Shown: positions 1-25,070 of the stretch, one piece after another | Layout: the number at the start of each line of letters is the position of its first letter | Position numbering within the stretch: the first letter of the stretch is position 1 | Source: Mesostigma viride | Taxonomy: Eukaryota; Streptophyta; Mesostigmatophyceae; Mesostigmatales; Mesostigmataceae | DNA length: 62,000 bases | NCBI GenBank assembly: GCA_009746045.1 | Contig: RPFO01000436.1 | Span: forward strand, 2,061,133 to 2,123,132 | Direction of reading: 5' to 3' | Program-made: the position numbers and the translations under genes | Notes under the pieces: model-generated | The model's database searches: none | What the model saw: only the letters and a program-made list of their open reading frames with translations | Told to the model about the DNA's origin: nothing

Positions 1-94
1 AGAGGGAGTTTGCAACCCGGTAGCTGTAATCTCTAAGCGTCAGTGAAAGCCTGCATCTATAAGTTCGCCGTTCCTTGGCCAAGGTGCCGTACAC

Positions 95-1294
95 ATGGAT
101 AGAATTGATAAAGACCCGGTTGCCGTGCTACGCGGGCATGGTTCCGACGTCAACGACATCAGCTTCATTCCGGGCTATGCAAACCTATTGCTTTCGGGCG
201 ACGCAGACGGAGTCGTGAAACTGTGGGATTTGCAAGTCAGGCGGCCCGTCTCGTCAGCGAGACGTCACGACCCTCAAACCGCAGGCGTGCTGGGAGTTGC
301 GTCCGTGTCAACCCAAGACGGCTCCTGTTACTGCATGACGCAAGGGCGGGAGGGCCTGGTGAAGTGCTGGCGGCTGCGGGCTGACGGGTTGGACAACCAG
401 CCCATCCTCGTGCTCCGGACGAGGGCATTCAACTACTGTCGCATGAGCGCGCTGCCGGCGGACACGGACGTCCTGTTCGGCAGACGCGGAGCGCGTGAGC
501 CTGACAGCAGGGCAGGGGGCATCACCGGAGATGAGGCTGGCTCTAAGGAAGCCCCCACGCCCGCATCACCCGGCCCGTCCAGTGGACAGTCGACAGGAGG
601 GAGTGGCGTGGATGCCATCGTGGCGGTTGCGGGGGAAGACACGTCAGAGGCCGAGGTCTGGGACCTCAAGTCCGGCACCTGTGCCTACGTGGCCAACCCT
701 GGGCCCTGCAACCCAGGCGGGGGCAGCACTGGTACCACGGTGGGGGCCCCCACCCTCCCTGGCATGGTCATGGCCGTCAAACTGCTCCAGCCACCGGGGG
801 AGGTGCGGCCGCAACTTGTTGTCGGTTACGAGGACGGCACGCTGCGTGTGTGGGACCTGCGCCAACCCAGGGCCCCGCTCGTGTGCTCCAGGCTGCACGC
901 GGAGCCCCTGCTAGACATGTGCCTGAACGAGAAGGGGACAGCTGGTGCGTCGGGGAGCGCCGGTCATGAGCTCGTGTTCTTCGACGTGTGCTACGATAAG
1001 GGCACGTGCGAGGTCCGCACGAGACTCAAGCTGAGCCACGAGGGCGTGGGTTGCTTGGCGTACCGGTCCAGTGACAGGGTGATGGCATCGGGGGGTTGGG
1101 ACAACCGCGTGCGCTTGTTGGACGCGACGCGGCGGCGCCAGCTGGCGGCGCTCAAGTACCACTCAGGCCACGTCACGGCGGTGACGTTTTCACACTACGA
1201 GGCCCTGCTGGCGTCTGCCTCGCGGGACACGACGATTGCCTTGTGGAGCGTGCCAGCAGTATGCGAGCAGCAGGAGCTCCTGTTTCAGCCATGA
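95..1294 (+). CDS. GNB1L: WD40-repeat protein, GNB1L/ASA1 (ASTRA-associated protein 1) family
   Basis: Uninterrupted 399-residue reading frame starting MDRIDKDPVAVLRGHGSDVN and ending at TGA. It forms a WD40 propeller. The first blade is near residues 10-45 (LRGHGSDVN...VKLWDL). Later blades include VVGYEDGTLRVWDL (about 245-258), a GSAG blade start (about 288-291), ASGGWDNRVRLLDA (about 333-346) and a final ASASRDTTIALWSV (about 374-387). The order of blades and the phrases LAGYEDGS-like, GSAGK-like and TAGWDHRIRV-like match GNB1L/ASA1 proteins. Those are known to work with the TELO2-TTI co-chaperone/ASTRA system that matures PIK-related kinases. A low-complexity insert (about 130-170, rich in G, S, P) interrupts one blade. 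The gene has no intron, unlike every other host gene here. It converges on the aminotransferase gene. The family call rests on recognition by eye; another small WD40 family is possible. Confidence 0.8.
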   Translation: MDRIDKDPVAVLRGHGSDVNDISFIPGYANLLLSGDADGVVKLWDLQVRRPVSSARRHDPQTAGVLGVASVSTQDGSCYCMTQGREGLVKCWRLRADGLDNQPILVLRTRAFNYCRMSALPADTDVLFGRRGAREPDSRAGGITGDEAGSKEAPTPASPGPSSGQSTGGSGVDAIVAVAGEDTSEAEVWDLKSGTCAYVANPGPCNPGGGSTGTTVGAPTLPGMVMAVKLLQPPGEVRPQLVVGYEDGTLRVWDLRQPRAPLVCSRLHAEPLLDMCLNEKGTAGASGSAGHELVFFDVCYDKGTCEVRTRLKLSHEGVGCLAYRSSDRVMASGGWDNRVRLLDATRRRQLAALKYHSGHVTAVTFSHYEALLASASRDTTIALWSVPAVCEQQELLFQP

Positions 1295-2172
1295 TGTGCC
1301 ACTCGTTTTCACTGGGTTTCACGGTTGCAAGCGTGGTTGGATTGCGGAGCATATGTTTTGCAATCCCCCTGGGCCCCCCTTGGGTCCCTTGGTATCAACC
1401 CAGCATGTGATTGAGCTGATACAAGGCAGATGGTGCGCTTCCGCCCTGCTATAGTATTAGGTACAATGATGTGAGGCATTAGTTGTGCACGTTCGCTACA
1501 TTGCTGCTGCACTCTGAAGACGATGCAGCTGCATGGACTGGTCGATGCGTATAACAATGAAGCAAGCAAATATATGTGAATATTGCTAGACAAAGTGTGT
1601 GGCGATTGGCGCTGGTCAAGCAACTGCTATCAGCGCATGCATGCACGATGTCCTATGTAATATCGCAGCTCATGAGTGCATGTCTGCGCACATGCAGCTT
1701 CAAGGCCGGTAACTGAGATTAGCTGATCGTAAGCGAGACGACTAGCTAGTAATTAGCTATACCCGACTGGGAGTTAATTCGGGACCCATGGCTTGGCGGG
1801 TGCACGATTATGGTCGCTGTGCATGTTAAAGTGCACCCCGTTTTGCATGTGCGTGCGTTCAAATGCAGACAACATCTGCTTGATTATTTATGTATCTTTT
1901 ATTATTTATTGCATGTTAAGTTTTTCGGAAAACTTGAGAGGTTCCCCAAATCGTGCTGCGAAGCAAGTAATGTCAACCAACCCTGTAAAGCAATAATACA
2001 GGCATACAGGCATACCTAGTAAAAACACTAGGCATGCACACTTTTTCCTAATGGAATATAACGACCGGCAAAGGGCTTGAATGACAAATCCCAAGCAACC
2101 GCCTCACGACCACCAGCCATCTTGATGCTCTCAACAGCCAGCCTATTGTTGACGCATGCACCTCAGCACCGC
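1295..2172. other. Convergent intergenic region between WD40 gene and aminotransferase
   Basis: This 878-bp stretch holds the 3' ends of two tail-to-tail genes. Only short, unconvincing frames are present. It is more AT-rich than the flanking coding sequence and contains small direct duplications such as ACAGGCATACAGGCATAC near 2000. I see no RNA gene, mobile element or clear polyadenylation signal. Confidence 0.5.
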
Positions 2173-5100
2173 CTACTTGACGTTCTTGACCGACTCAGCA
2201 ATCGCCTCGGCCAGGTAGTCGCACTTGGCCGATGAGAGCCCCGCGAGCGAGATGCGGCCGTCCTTGGTCAGGTACACGTGGTGCTTTGCGGTCATGTTCT
2301 CCACCTGCGCTGGGTTGAGGCCCGTGAACGAGAACATGCCGATCTGGCGCTTGACGTGAGACCAGTCGCGCCCGGTAGTGTCCTTCTTGACCAGCGCGTC
2401 GTACAGCTGGTGGCGCACGCTCAGGATGCGGCCGGCCATCATCTGCATCTCCTCCTTCCACAGCGCAAACAGCTTCGGATCGCCAATTACCTCGGCCGCC
2501 AGCTTGGCGCCCCACGTGGGCGGGTTGCTATAAATCGCACGCGCGAGCCGCTTGAGCTGGGACAGCACGCGCTTGGCGCCCTCGGCGTCATTGCAGACGA
2601 CGTTGAGCGCGCCGACGCGCTCGCCGTACAGGCCCAGGTTCTTCGAGTAGCTCTGGCACACGAACAGCTCCATGCCGCGCGCGGCGAACATCTGGGGGGC
2701 GTACGCGTCCTCGTCCAGGGACCCTGTCGCGAAACCCTGGTAGGCGACATCGAAGAAGGGGAAGTGGCCCTTGGACTGGATCAGGTCGGCCAGCTCACCC
2801 CACTGCTCCTTGGTCGGGTCGATGCCCGTCGGGTTGTGCGCGCAGCCGTGCAGCAGGATAGCGGAGCCGTTGGGGGCCGCCTGCAGGGGCGTGAAGCATA
2901 GGGCACCGCGCGAAAGGCATAGGGCATAGCACTGGGCAATGGAGGTAAGGCTATCGTCCCTAAACAGTGTACTAGCTGGGATCCTGAGGCTCTTTAGTGA
3001 ACTTGGAATTCAAAGGCTGAATTCAAAGGTTGAACTTGGAATTTGAAGGTTTGCTGCCTGCGATGGCAGTGGGGGACGGGGCATTCCTGACAAAAACAGT
3101 TCCAGCTGCAGCAGCAGTCATCAACCAGCAAAGGCTCGCCGTCAAGAGGATGTGTGCCAAAAACCATACATATCCCACCAAGTCCGGCCCTATTTGAGCC
3201 TCGTTTCAGGTCCATGGAAACGAGATGGGATACGAAGGAGTGGAGGTCTTGCGTTCCAATAATGAGTTACACAGCGAGGTCAGCTACTGTCCACCATAGC
3301 TCACACCCTCAACCACAATTCAGAAACTCTCTCGCGTGGCTCATACACTGTCCGCTGTGATTGCCTTGCCAGGCAACCGCGCACGCCACCCACCTTGATG
3401 TCGGCCTTCATGCCCTCAAAGTCGAGGCCAACCGTCTTTGGATCGTAGTAGGTGTACTCTTTCCACTGCACGCCCGCGTCGTGGAAGATGTTCTTGTGGT
3501 TGCCTGCAGGGGATCAGGGGGTGGGCGACAGGGGATATTTTTAGAGCGATGGGACGACCAGCGCGAGCAAAGGAGGCCAAACCCCTCGGCGCGCAGATCC
3601 CACCCTCAACAGAGGGTGCGATGGCTTCCAGAAAAGCATTTCTTCCCTCCAGGTACCCCACCACGTCAGTTTGGAGATGTGGGTGGCGGCGTGACCATCA
3701 ATACTGCACTTTTCAGACACACACACACACACACACAAAACTACCTAACCAACCCGTATTACACGTACTGCACATTGGGTTGGACATGTAGATGGTGGCG
3801 CAACTATCAGTATTGCACTTTTCACAAACACACACATACTATACTTTAGTGACCACACGCACACGCACACACACACACATACTATACTTTAGTGACCACA
3901 CGCACACGCACACACACACACACACATACTATACTATAGTGACCACACACACACACACACACACACACACCTTCCTAACCAACCCATGGTCCACGTACCC
4001 CATGTTGGGTTGGAGATGTAGATGGCGGTGCCCGGCATGAAGCGGTTGATGAAGGCAGCCGCGATGCGCAACGAGCCTGTGCCCGACAAGCTCTGGATGG
4101 TCGCCAGCTGTCACCCGGGAAGGGGGACCGCGGACGCCAGAAACAAAGCAAATGTAGCAGTTCACACAAAGCGTCACTCAGCACAACCTCATAAATGCCC
4201 CCAAAGACGCGAACGTCTGAAGACGTCGTTATGAACTCAAAATTATGCCGATTCTTCAGACTTCCGCTTTGTGCACCTGCATGCACAAGCACCACCAGGG
4301 ATGCCTTGGGCTTGGCGCATGCAGCCACAAATCCCCTATTCATCCAAGGACCCTCAAAGCCAAGCACAATGAAAACCATGTACCTAGCCCCCCCATGAAC
4401 TTTGGACACGTGCGGGCAGCATAGCCCCGTCCATTCCATACCCCCACGCCCCCATCGTCCCTCCATACCCACGCACGTGCCCCTGATGGTTCAGCCCCAA
4501 TGCCTCACTACCCCACCCACCCGCCCCTCCTTGATGGCCAGCCCCCCCATGACTGCCAACACGCACGCGCCCGCCCCTCCTTGAGCATCAGCCCCCCCAT
4601 GACTGCCAACACGCACGCGCCCGCCCCTCCTTGATGGCCAGCCCCCCATGACCGCTAGCACGCACGCACCCGCCCCTCCTTGAGGATCGGGTTACTGGCC
4701 CCCAGCAGCAGCTCCCCCGTGTACTTGCGGAACGTCTCGAGCCCCTCAATGGTCAGGTACTCCTTGAACTCGGCGCGCTCGACCAGGCGCTTCTCCGCCT
4801 GGTGATGGGATGAGGGATGAGATGGGGAGTGGATGTTGGGGAGGTAACGGCAAGGGGGGACAGCAGGCAAGGTGGGGGTCGGGGGCAAGGGAGGAGAAGT
4901 CGCAGACGGAAGGATCAGGGCCAGGGGGGGGGCAGGGCAAGCAGGGAGGGTTGGCAGCAACATGCAATAAATGGTTCATGAAGAAAATGAAAAGAGGGGG
5001 AGGAGGTATGGATGGGCACACGGCGGTAGGTCAAGGAACAGATATAGAAAAGGGGGGTAAAGGGGAATGGGGGATGGACCGCTATACAAAGAGCAGGTAT

Positions 5101-7000
5101 AAACGGGAGGAGAGGGGGGGGGGGCTAGAGGAGGGGGCTAGGTACCGCATGACATGAGGACAAGTGTCCCTTGTCACTACCGACAAGTGGCAGAGGACAG
5201 CCGGCTACGGAAGCAGAATGGGGAAGGGTGGTGGGTACAAGCCTGCAACCGTGCCCGCGTGCCATTGCACTTGGGTGATCGGATTACGCGCGCTGCCCTA
5301 GGGCGAGCACACCCGGCCGTAAACACACCCTTTACTGCGGCACACCGTATAGGTACTGCGCCCATGAAGTGCAATGCCGCAGGCATCATCGCGTACTGCG
5401 CCCCTTGCCATCAGGCCATGCGTACCACCACACGCACCATGCAGCGCTGCTGATGGCGATTCAGAGGGTGCTGCCCACTCACGGCTCGACTCCATGCAGT
5501 AATACATAAAAGTGCAAAAAGGGCCGCCTCGCTTGGCTAATCAACTACCCCTTTTGAACAAATGCACTTACTGCCCATGTCCCCATCTTTTCTGCTGGCG
5601 TACCGTCAGGGGAGTGGGTCGGGGTGGAGAGGATGCAGTCCACAGAGGACCTGTCACCGAGCCCCAGCGCCGACGCTATCAATCGGTGGATATAAAGGTG
5701 CACGTATGGCTATCCAGGGTGTCTTGTGCCGCCGCTCTCGCTTCCACAATTACCATCCTCAATAGATATTTCGGGTGCTCCTACGTTATTGCATGTGGCC
5801 ACTACATACATGTCTCAATTAATACACATCTCAATAATACACGTGGCCACTATAGACACGTGGCCACTATAGACACGCGGCCACTATATACATAGATAGG
5901 CGCACCCACCTCGCGCACCGACTTGAGCACATAGGGCTGCAGCTCCTCCGTCCTGATAGGGGGGGGGGGAAGTGACGATGGTTAGCATAACGCATGGATT
6001 AATGTGCACCAAGGTGCAGGTCCGCCGCCGGAACGGGCACCCGTCACACACGCACTAGGGCGCGCTTGGCATGCCCCATGTGGCGGTGTGGTGGGCGCAC
6101 GCCACGCAGACCCGAAATCTGGTCCCTTCATTGGCTTGGCTCTTTATGTGGACAGCTACTTATTTACCCGGGCCAAATATGTGCAGTACTCATGGGCCAG
6201 CGACACATGCCAGGACTGAAAAATCTTACCCCGAGTGCCATCATCCTGCATAGTGGGTGAACGCTTTAAGTACGCAGGCAAGCAATGGTGCCATACTGCC
6301 AGTGACCTGGGCAAACTAAGAGATGCATGGGGTCATTAATAAACGACCTCGCTGTGCTTCATCAATGCAGCTGGACGGTGCCGTGGTCCCCGCCAACACT
6401 AATTAGCCTGCACAAGTGTGCACACTGCACAAGCACGCGTGTAGGACGAGATTCAACCCACCTGTAAGCCCCGACGCCCAAGTTCAGCTTGCGCGGGTCA
6501 GTGTCGCGCTTGAAAGCCTCCGTGACCCCCAGGATGGGGTCGGCAGGGGCCATCTCGACCTTGTCGAACCTGCTGGCAAACACGGACGCCGTCGAGCTGA
6601 ACAAGCGCCTCTGCGATGAAACGCGGATGGATTTTTTGCAGGTTGCAAAGCATGCAGATTTTGTGAGGATGACGACGCCGGTGACGTCATGAAAAAACAA
6701 ACAACACAAGCAGCATTTTGAAGTGGCAAATCGCTTTATTGGTAAAGCAGTACTTACTTCGGCGCCCATTCGCATCGGGACGAACTGAGGTAGCAAGGCA
6801 TCCAGTAACAACGAGCAAGGAAGCGGCGTGAGAGGCAGGTATATTGTTAAGGAGACGCAGACGCCAAATAATGCATACGTCACACGCTGGACCGGGAAAA
6901 GGGGGTAAAGGGCAAGAGAAAAAGGGCGCGATTTTCCCGAAGTATCAAACAAATAATCAAAATTTACCGCAACGCCCGCGAACACCCTCCGAAGCGCCAT
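2173..7000 (-). CDS. GOT2: Aspartate aminotransferase, mitochondrial type (7 exons)
   Basis: PLP-dependent transaminase interconverting aspartate and 2-oxoglutarate with oxaloacetate and glutamate. Exons on the minus strand in transcript order are 7000-6968, 6610-6462, 5952-5910, 4798-4670, 4107-3999, 3503-3394 and 2880-2173. All introns are GT-AG, phases agree, and the product is 426 aa, the usual length for the mitochondrial enzyme. The N-terminus [11 protein letters not shown] plus [15 protein letters not shown] looks like an Arg/Ser-rich mitochondrial presequence. The mature part starts near [20 protein letters not shown]. Visible landmarks are [19 protein letters not shown], the Schiff-base lysine in [14 protein letters not shown] (about residue 271) and the substrate-binding arginine in [10 protein letters not shown] near the C-terminus. 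The introns around exons 4 and 5 contain copies of the exon ends. Exon 1 codes for only 11 residues, so the start is the least certain part. It diverges from the armadillo gene. Confidence 0.93.
3650..3995. repeat. (CA)n tracts mixed with degenerate copies of aminotransferase exon 5 end
   Basis: This intron of the aminotransferase gene alternates (CA)n runs with blocks such as ACATACTATACTTTAGTGACC. Two blocks, about 3650-3700 and 3740-3815, resemble the real exon 5 3' edge at 3999-4020. On the minus strand the second reads ACCATCTACATGTCCAACCC, against the exon's GCCATCTACATCTCCAACCC, followed by a GTACGTG that mirrors the true donor. Confidence 0.75.
4510..4684. repeat. ~50-bp tandem repeat carrying copies of an exon end
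   Basis: Three imperfect ~50-bp units (core CGCCCCTCCTTGATGGCCAG followed by CCCCCCATGACTGCCAACAC) lie directly beyond the donor of aminotransferase exon 4. Each contains the last bases of that exon (minus strand TCAAGGAGGGGCGG) followed by GC or GT donor-like bases. The real exon end is the copy at 4670-4684. Confidence 0.8.
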
Positions 7001-7823
7001 TGTCAGCAGGTTGCAGGAATTGGCCACAACCGGGGCGCTGGTTGTGACGTTCGGGCAGTTGTTCGTCAGCAATGTGCCTTCAACGTAAACAGCTCGTTGG
7101 TGCCTGCCCTGGCACGCGACGGGCGCGGGCACGGAGCCTGGGCAAGAGCCACGCGGAGCTTCGACAGAACGCGGACGCCGACGCACGCGCACTATCAAGG
7201 GCAACAGGCAGCTGGCAACTGGCGTCCGACCCGGCGCGGCGCCTAACTTGGCTGCGATGGTGTCCCGTGTCACCGTGCATGGCCAATCGGCGGGCGACGC
7301 CGGCGCGGAATTTAAATAGGAGGGTCGACCAAGCCCGCGCCGGCCCCCTGGCCCCGGCTCCGCGCCGCGCCGTTGACCTCGTGTCGCGTTCGACACTGGT
7401 ACAAGTGTAAGTACATCCAAGACATGTATCATCCTGTAACATTTTTATAACTAAAAACATTTTTTTTTTTGAGTGTATATCGCCGTTTTCGCGGCAAAAA
7501 TGATTCTCGATTGCCTTGGTGACCTGTCACAGCGACAGCAGCGCCGGTTTGCTGACACCAGCGACCGCCCGACCCTAATCACATTACAACATATCCAATC
7601 ACGGCTGACACGAGGGAGGGAAATGCTTTGGCGATGGCGACCTGATCCCCGACTCTGCTGCTGTCTAAAATCGCCGCGGAGGATCCAGCCGTGCAGGTGT
7701 GGGCAATTCGGCCGATGCGTGGCGATCATTCCGTTGCTGTCTGCGGAAAGGATGCCAGATCGGAAAATTGGGCTCGGATTGGCTACTATTTTTCCTATTT
7801 GTTCCCGTTCTGAGTGAAGCATC
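7001..7823. promoter_or_regulatory. Divergent promoter region between aminotransferase and armadillo gene
   Basis: The two start codons face away from each other across 823 bp. The segment is largely non-repetitive, with a T-rich run near 7460, and contains no coding frame that I can support. That it drives both genes is inferred from their orientation. No TATA box or named factor site can be claimed. Confidence 0.45.
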
Positions 7824-20390
<12,567 letters not shown>

Positions 20391-21839
20391 GGTTAGGCCG
20401 TGGGCTAGCAGGAGGGAGAGAGTGCATGTCACTCAAGATTCCTGTGTTATCGCAACCCCCTCAAAGCTGGGTACCGCTGTGTTGTTGCGCGTTTTGTAAG
20501 AACAGGAAGCGGTGTAACGGCGTGTTTGGGGACCTGCAACGCAAACTGTCCCTGTTCGAGGGCACCATCGGGCCATTCTTCAAACACTGCTACTGCGACA
20601 CTACTACTAGTACTGTGGTTAGGCATGATGCCAGACAAAACGAAGTTCCCAGCGGCCGGGCGGGGCAGTGGGATGTGGAGGCAGTGCAGGATGGTGGGGG
20701 GGGGGGGTGTTCCAGAATGCCTCAGGATGGTCCACACCACGTGCTGGCTGCTGCATACCAGTGTGTTGCTGTGTAGACTGGAATCAGTGGGAAAAGGAAA
20801 TGAGCTGCTGGCGCAAGGTGCCACCACCACCACCATCCGGACGCCCTACAAGTTTGAAAGTGATGCAACGCGGTGCCATGGGTTTGCACGTTATCCGTGC
20901 CTTGTTGCTGTTCCCGTTTGTATAGCTGCCACGAACACAATGTATTAATTAATTTTATTTATTAATTATGATATGCAACACAATACTGCCGGTAATGCAT
21001 TATAACAAGCCATCAAAGGCTGCCAAAAGTGCTGGAATACAAACATGCACGTTGCCTACCTGCACTGCATGACGGAGTGATATAATCCAAAGAAATGCCA
21101 TAAACTGGGCACTTTGAGGGCTAATACCACTCTTTAAATGAACAGGCATGGAAGCTTGCTGAAATATGCATGGATAAAATCGTCATTTATAATATGCATG
21201 GGATACGTACGTATTCCGCAGCAAACAACAACACGCAAATACGTTGTCGTACCTGGCTCGTTCATGCCCTACCCGGATTCCGCTGGCCGGGACCCTCATA
21301 TCTCACAGACATACTGATGCTCTGCAACAGGCAAAGGCCGCCATAGCCGCATACTGCATGATCCGCCATGACTACCAGGTTGATGTTGCGTGCAAAGATG
21401 GCCACTAAACAAGTCCGCATTCTCAGCAATTAAACGCTGCAGCTGACGTCCCTTACCCAAACTGGATGCCCGGGCTGGCGCAGATTGGCAGCCTGGCCAT
21501 ACAGGGAGACAATCGACCTATGATAAGCTATTATGACTTATCTGGAACTGACGACCAGGACAGTTCTTTTTTCCTACCTGTATTTTCCCAACCCTATAAA
21601 TCTGGCCGTGCCTGCCCTACGAAAATCATGCAGCAGGCGTCATTCTGAGCAACATTCTGAACCACGTTTCAAGCCGGCCGCAAGACGCAAAAATTTCGTG
21701 ACAGCGGCACGGTGGCAGCCATATCTCATTACGCGCGCGCGAGCGAAAATTTCCCGCCAGAGTCACGTGATACATTCTCATTGCACAAATTGTAATTACC
21801 AGGCCGCTATGGCGAATATTGCCCCCAAACCTATGCATC
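20391..21839. other. Intergenic region after armadillo gene
   Basis: Holds the 3' flank of the armadillo gene. No coding frame, RNA gene or tandem array is recognised. The right part (about 20940-21300) is AT-rich. Confidence 0.4.
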
Positions 21840-24600
21840 ACCTTCGTCCCTGAGTGTTCCCGGACCCACTGGACAACCGTCCTCCGTCACATTGAGTCAC
21901 TGGCGCGAAATTTGACCGTTAGTCAACCCCCCCGACAGGTCGGGGGGGTAGCGGACTATGGGTTAATTGAGCCTTTCCTCCGGGGCGTTTGCGCAACCTG
22001 ATTCTACAAGATGGCCTCCCCCCGCTGATCGATGTATTGGAAGACCGCTGCATGTCCGCCGGGTCATGCTCTACAAGGGCAAGGGGTCTGCCGCGGATAT
22101 ACTGGCAACTACCGCGGCGCATGCCTTCACTATAGGTGCGTGCTGAAAGTCTTCATGCGTCTCCTGTTGAACCGCATGTGTGAGCGTGCCAGCCTCGATA
22201 ATTTCCCACCTAGGTGAGTCCCAGATCTATGGGCTTCAGTGTTGGTCGCAATTGTGTCATGGTGGCCATGACTGCGCGGCGCCTGATTGAGGAAGTGGGC
22301 CGCCTGGCCCCCGGCCTCTTACCATTGCTATTGATCTTCGTGGATTACACCAAGGCCGTTCAATACGGTTATATTGGACGCCCTATGGGTGGTCTCCACC
22401 TGTTGTCCCATCGTACATCATTGTTAATTGAGATCGTCCGCCAGTTCTATGAAGGATCCCAAGCCCAGGTCCGTGCCGCTGACGGCGTCACTCCGGCACA
22501 GTCCCCCTGCACACCAGGGTGTGGCAGGGCTGTGTGCTCTCCCCATATCTATTCCGTCATTGTGGTGGACTACGGGGAAGTCTCGACTTATAAGTACTTG
22601 TACTAATCCAAATCATTAGCCATTATTATGAGGCGTGCACAAGCCCGCTTTGCCCAGGTGGAGGGGCGCCCACCGCCGGAGATCGAGATCACGGAGTACG
22701 TGTAACGTGCCAAGCCAATCGGCCATGCACGTTGGGAAAGATCGTTTCTATCTGCGGGACTATCGTCCCGGTTTGTTGCCTGCCTGAGTAGGAAGGGGGA
22801 TCACTATTCTATGGGCTACTTGCTGTCATCACAGCGTAGGCCCAGAGGCATTATATTAATTACCTTCTTGTATTCTTGCAATTGCAGTTGTACAAGGTTA
22901 TGTGTCGGATTGTATTAAAAGGAATAGATGCGTTGCTCAGATTGACTGAGTTGGGTGAGTCGGCGGATTGCGAGACGACTGTCTTGTCCATCGTCCTCGC
23001 ACGCCTTTATGCCAAGCAGTGCCACTAGGATGCCAAGCAGTGCCACTAGGTCGGCGCTGCTGTTCCAACCCTTGTGGCCCTGAATATTCCACGCGAATAT
23101 TCCACGCTTAATTATTTACGTTATTGCAGTGGGCGGAACTACGGGTCGAACATTATTAGGGCTGATCCAGCCACTGTCCATGTCCTTGGCAACAATCGTT
23201 TCACTATTATATGCCTCGGACATACATCTATCGATATATCTCCCAATATCGCCAATGTTACCTCTAGATATCAGTCACCGACACACACGTAGCCATGTAT
23301 GCCCAAAGGTGCTGACTTCGAATCACTCTAGGCAACATTTGATGATAGTATAGCTACTCTTTTGCTCGTATCTTTTTATCTACTTATCCTTTTGCCAAAC
23401 TTCCAAGTGCTCGCTAGGCTCGACCCTAGCTAGTCGGCACGCTACAGTATGCATGCCAGCTACGGAGGAGGGGTTGACCCACCCTACCGACTGAGCGATC
23501 TGATCTACGCTGATGACACGACGTTCGTGGAGACCCCGGAGTCCGCCCAACTCTGGCTAGATAGCTTGTCGCTGGAAGCGCGGGCGGTAGGCCGGGCTTA
23601 TGATCAGCGAGAAAATGGAGGTCATGGCCATCGGCTTCGATCCCCGCTGGGACCACCCCACCCACCCTCCTCCTGCTGGACGGCAGCCACGTCCCCCCGG
23701 CGACTCGCTTCGAGCTAGTCCTTGGCAGCTGGCAGCTCCCCTCCACGGCCGACGTCGGACATCAACACCCGCATTGCCGCCTGGCCGGGGCGGCCCTCCA
23801 CCGCCTCGACAGGTTCTGAACATGTCGCTGCCTGAGTGACTCAGCTGCGAAAGCGCATTCTGTTCAAGGCCCTGGTCCTCAGCATCCTCCTTTACGGCTG
23901 CGAGACGTGGACCCTGGACCAGGCGCTGAGCAAGCAGCTCGACGGCACCATCACTAGAATGCTCTGTCACATCCTCGGCGTCCGCTACCAAGAGCGCCGC
24001 ACATGGGCTGAGCTCTAATACTGCGAGCTCCCTCTTGTCACCCATACCATCCGACACCGCCGTGTCCTCTTTGCCGCCGGCCATCTTGCCCTCACAGACC
24101 AGGTGAATACCGATGTGGGCCCTGCGGGCAGGCTCCTAGGACTGGCCAACCAGGTAGACACCTCCTCCTATGGCAGGGTCCCCTTGTCGATCCCGTCGAT
24201 CGCAACCCACTGGCAAACTTGTGCGCGCCCCGCACCGACCGGCGGCGCGACCCGGAGCTATGTGACACAGTTGCTTGAGGATGCAGGGCTTCTGGGTTTA
24301 TCTGTACTCCGCGCCCGGATGATAGACAAGGAGAAATGGGCTGCCGTCTGCGATAAGCACCTGACCCTGTGGGGCATGCTTCTGTTTTCTCCCCACGAGC
24401 CCCACGGCCAATTGGTAGAATGCAGGGTGGAAGTCCGCAGGTTGAGGTCATTGCCCCTGAAGACAGCCGCTACACTAGGTACCGCCTCGTCTGCCATTAC
24501 AGTAGAGGACAGCTCAGATGAGGATTATATCCCCCTCTAGTGACTTGGTTGGGGCATGATGCAGACGATATTTGTAACTTTTGTGTAATTATTTTTTCTA
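21840..24600 (+). mobile_element. Degenerate non-LTR (LINE) retrotransposon, reverse transcriptase remnants
   Basis: Broken frames in the correct order for a LINE reverse transcriptase. A NYRG...VFMRLLLNRM block lies near 22100-22190. A GFSVGRNCVMVAMTARRLIE block leading to LLLIFVDYTKA lies at 22220-22365. The catalytic YADD is in LIYADDTTFVE near 23495-23530. The typical C-terminal LYGCETWTLDQ and DGTITRML segments lie at 23890-23960. A cysteine-poor tail ends EDSSDEDYIPL at 24540. Stops and frameshifts separate the blocks, so it is dead. No endonuclease domain is recognisable upstream. The 5' boundary is approximate. Confidence 0.75.
21926..21949. other. Perfect 11-bp inverted repeat with 2-base loop
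   Basis: ACCCCCCCGAC, then AG, then GTCGGGGGGGT. It is a very stable hairpin near the 5' side of the LINE remnant. It may be part of the element or a local foldback duplication. No function can be assigned. Confidence 0.7.
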
Positions 24601-24624
24601 ATGAGATTAGCATAGTACTCTGTG

Positions 24625-25070
24625 GCATGCCCCAGCGGCTTGGCCAACCAGGGCGGCACATCCTGACCTGGCCTGGCCCCAAGGACATTCCTAGAAAGCT
24701 AGGTATAAACCTGCCATGAACTACATCTAGATGTTGCTGGCCGACCTAGTGGTCCCAGCTCAGTTTGAATGCACCGCATTCATTCCCTCTCTCTTCTTTG
24801 GACTGCTATGCAGAACAAGAAGAGGTGGCAGAAGATTGTCCAGGCACACACGCCAGCCCCTGTGGGCAAGCCCCCCCCCCCCCCCAAGCGGAAGGGGCGT
24901 TTTTGCTGAGTAGTATGTGTAGGAGTAGTTAGGATTTTTCTAGACTAGACAGCTTAGAGTTAGCTTAGTTCGATTCTGCGGCTTCGCCCACCTCCACCCA
25001 TCCAGCAAGGAATATGTGCTACATGATCTCCCAACGGAGTCATGTTATAATTTAATATAATTTTAATGCC
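24625..25070 (+). mobile_element. 5'-truncated LINE 3' end (second family)
   Basis: Begins CGGCTTGGCCAACCAGGGCG, encoding the RLGQPGRHILTWPGPKDIP segment also present on the minus strand at 53.6 kb. It continues through a basic C-terminus (KKRW..IVQAHTPAPVGKP) and a 3' UTR with ATGTGCTACATGATCTCCCA. It ends in an AT-rich tail (TTATAATTTAATATAATTTT). It was probably inserted next to the older LINE remnant. Confidence 0.8.
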
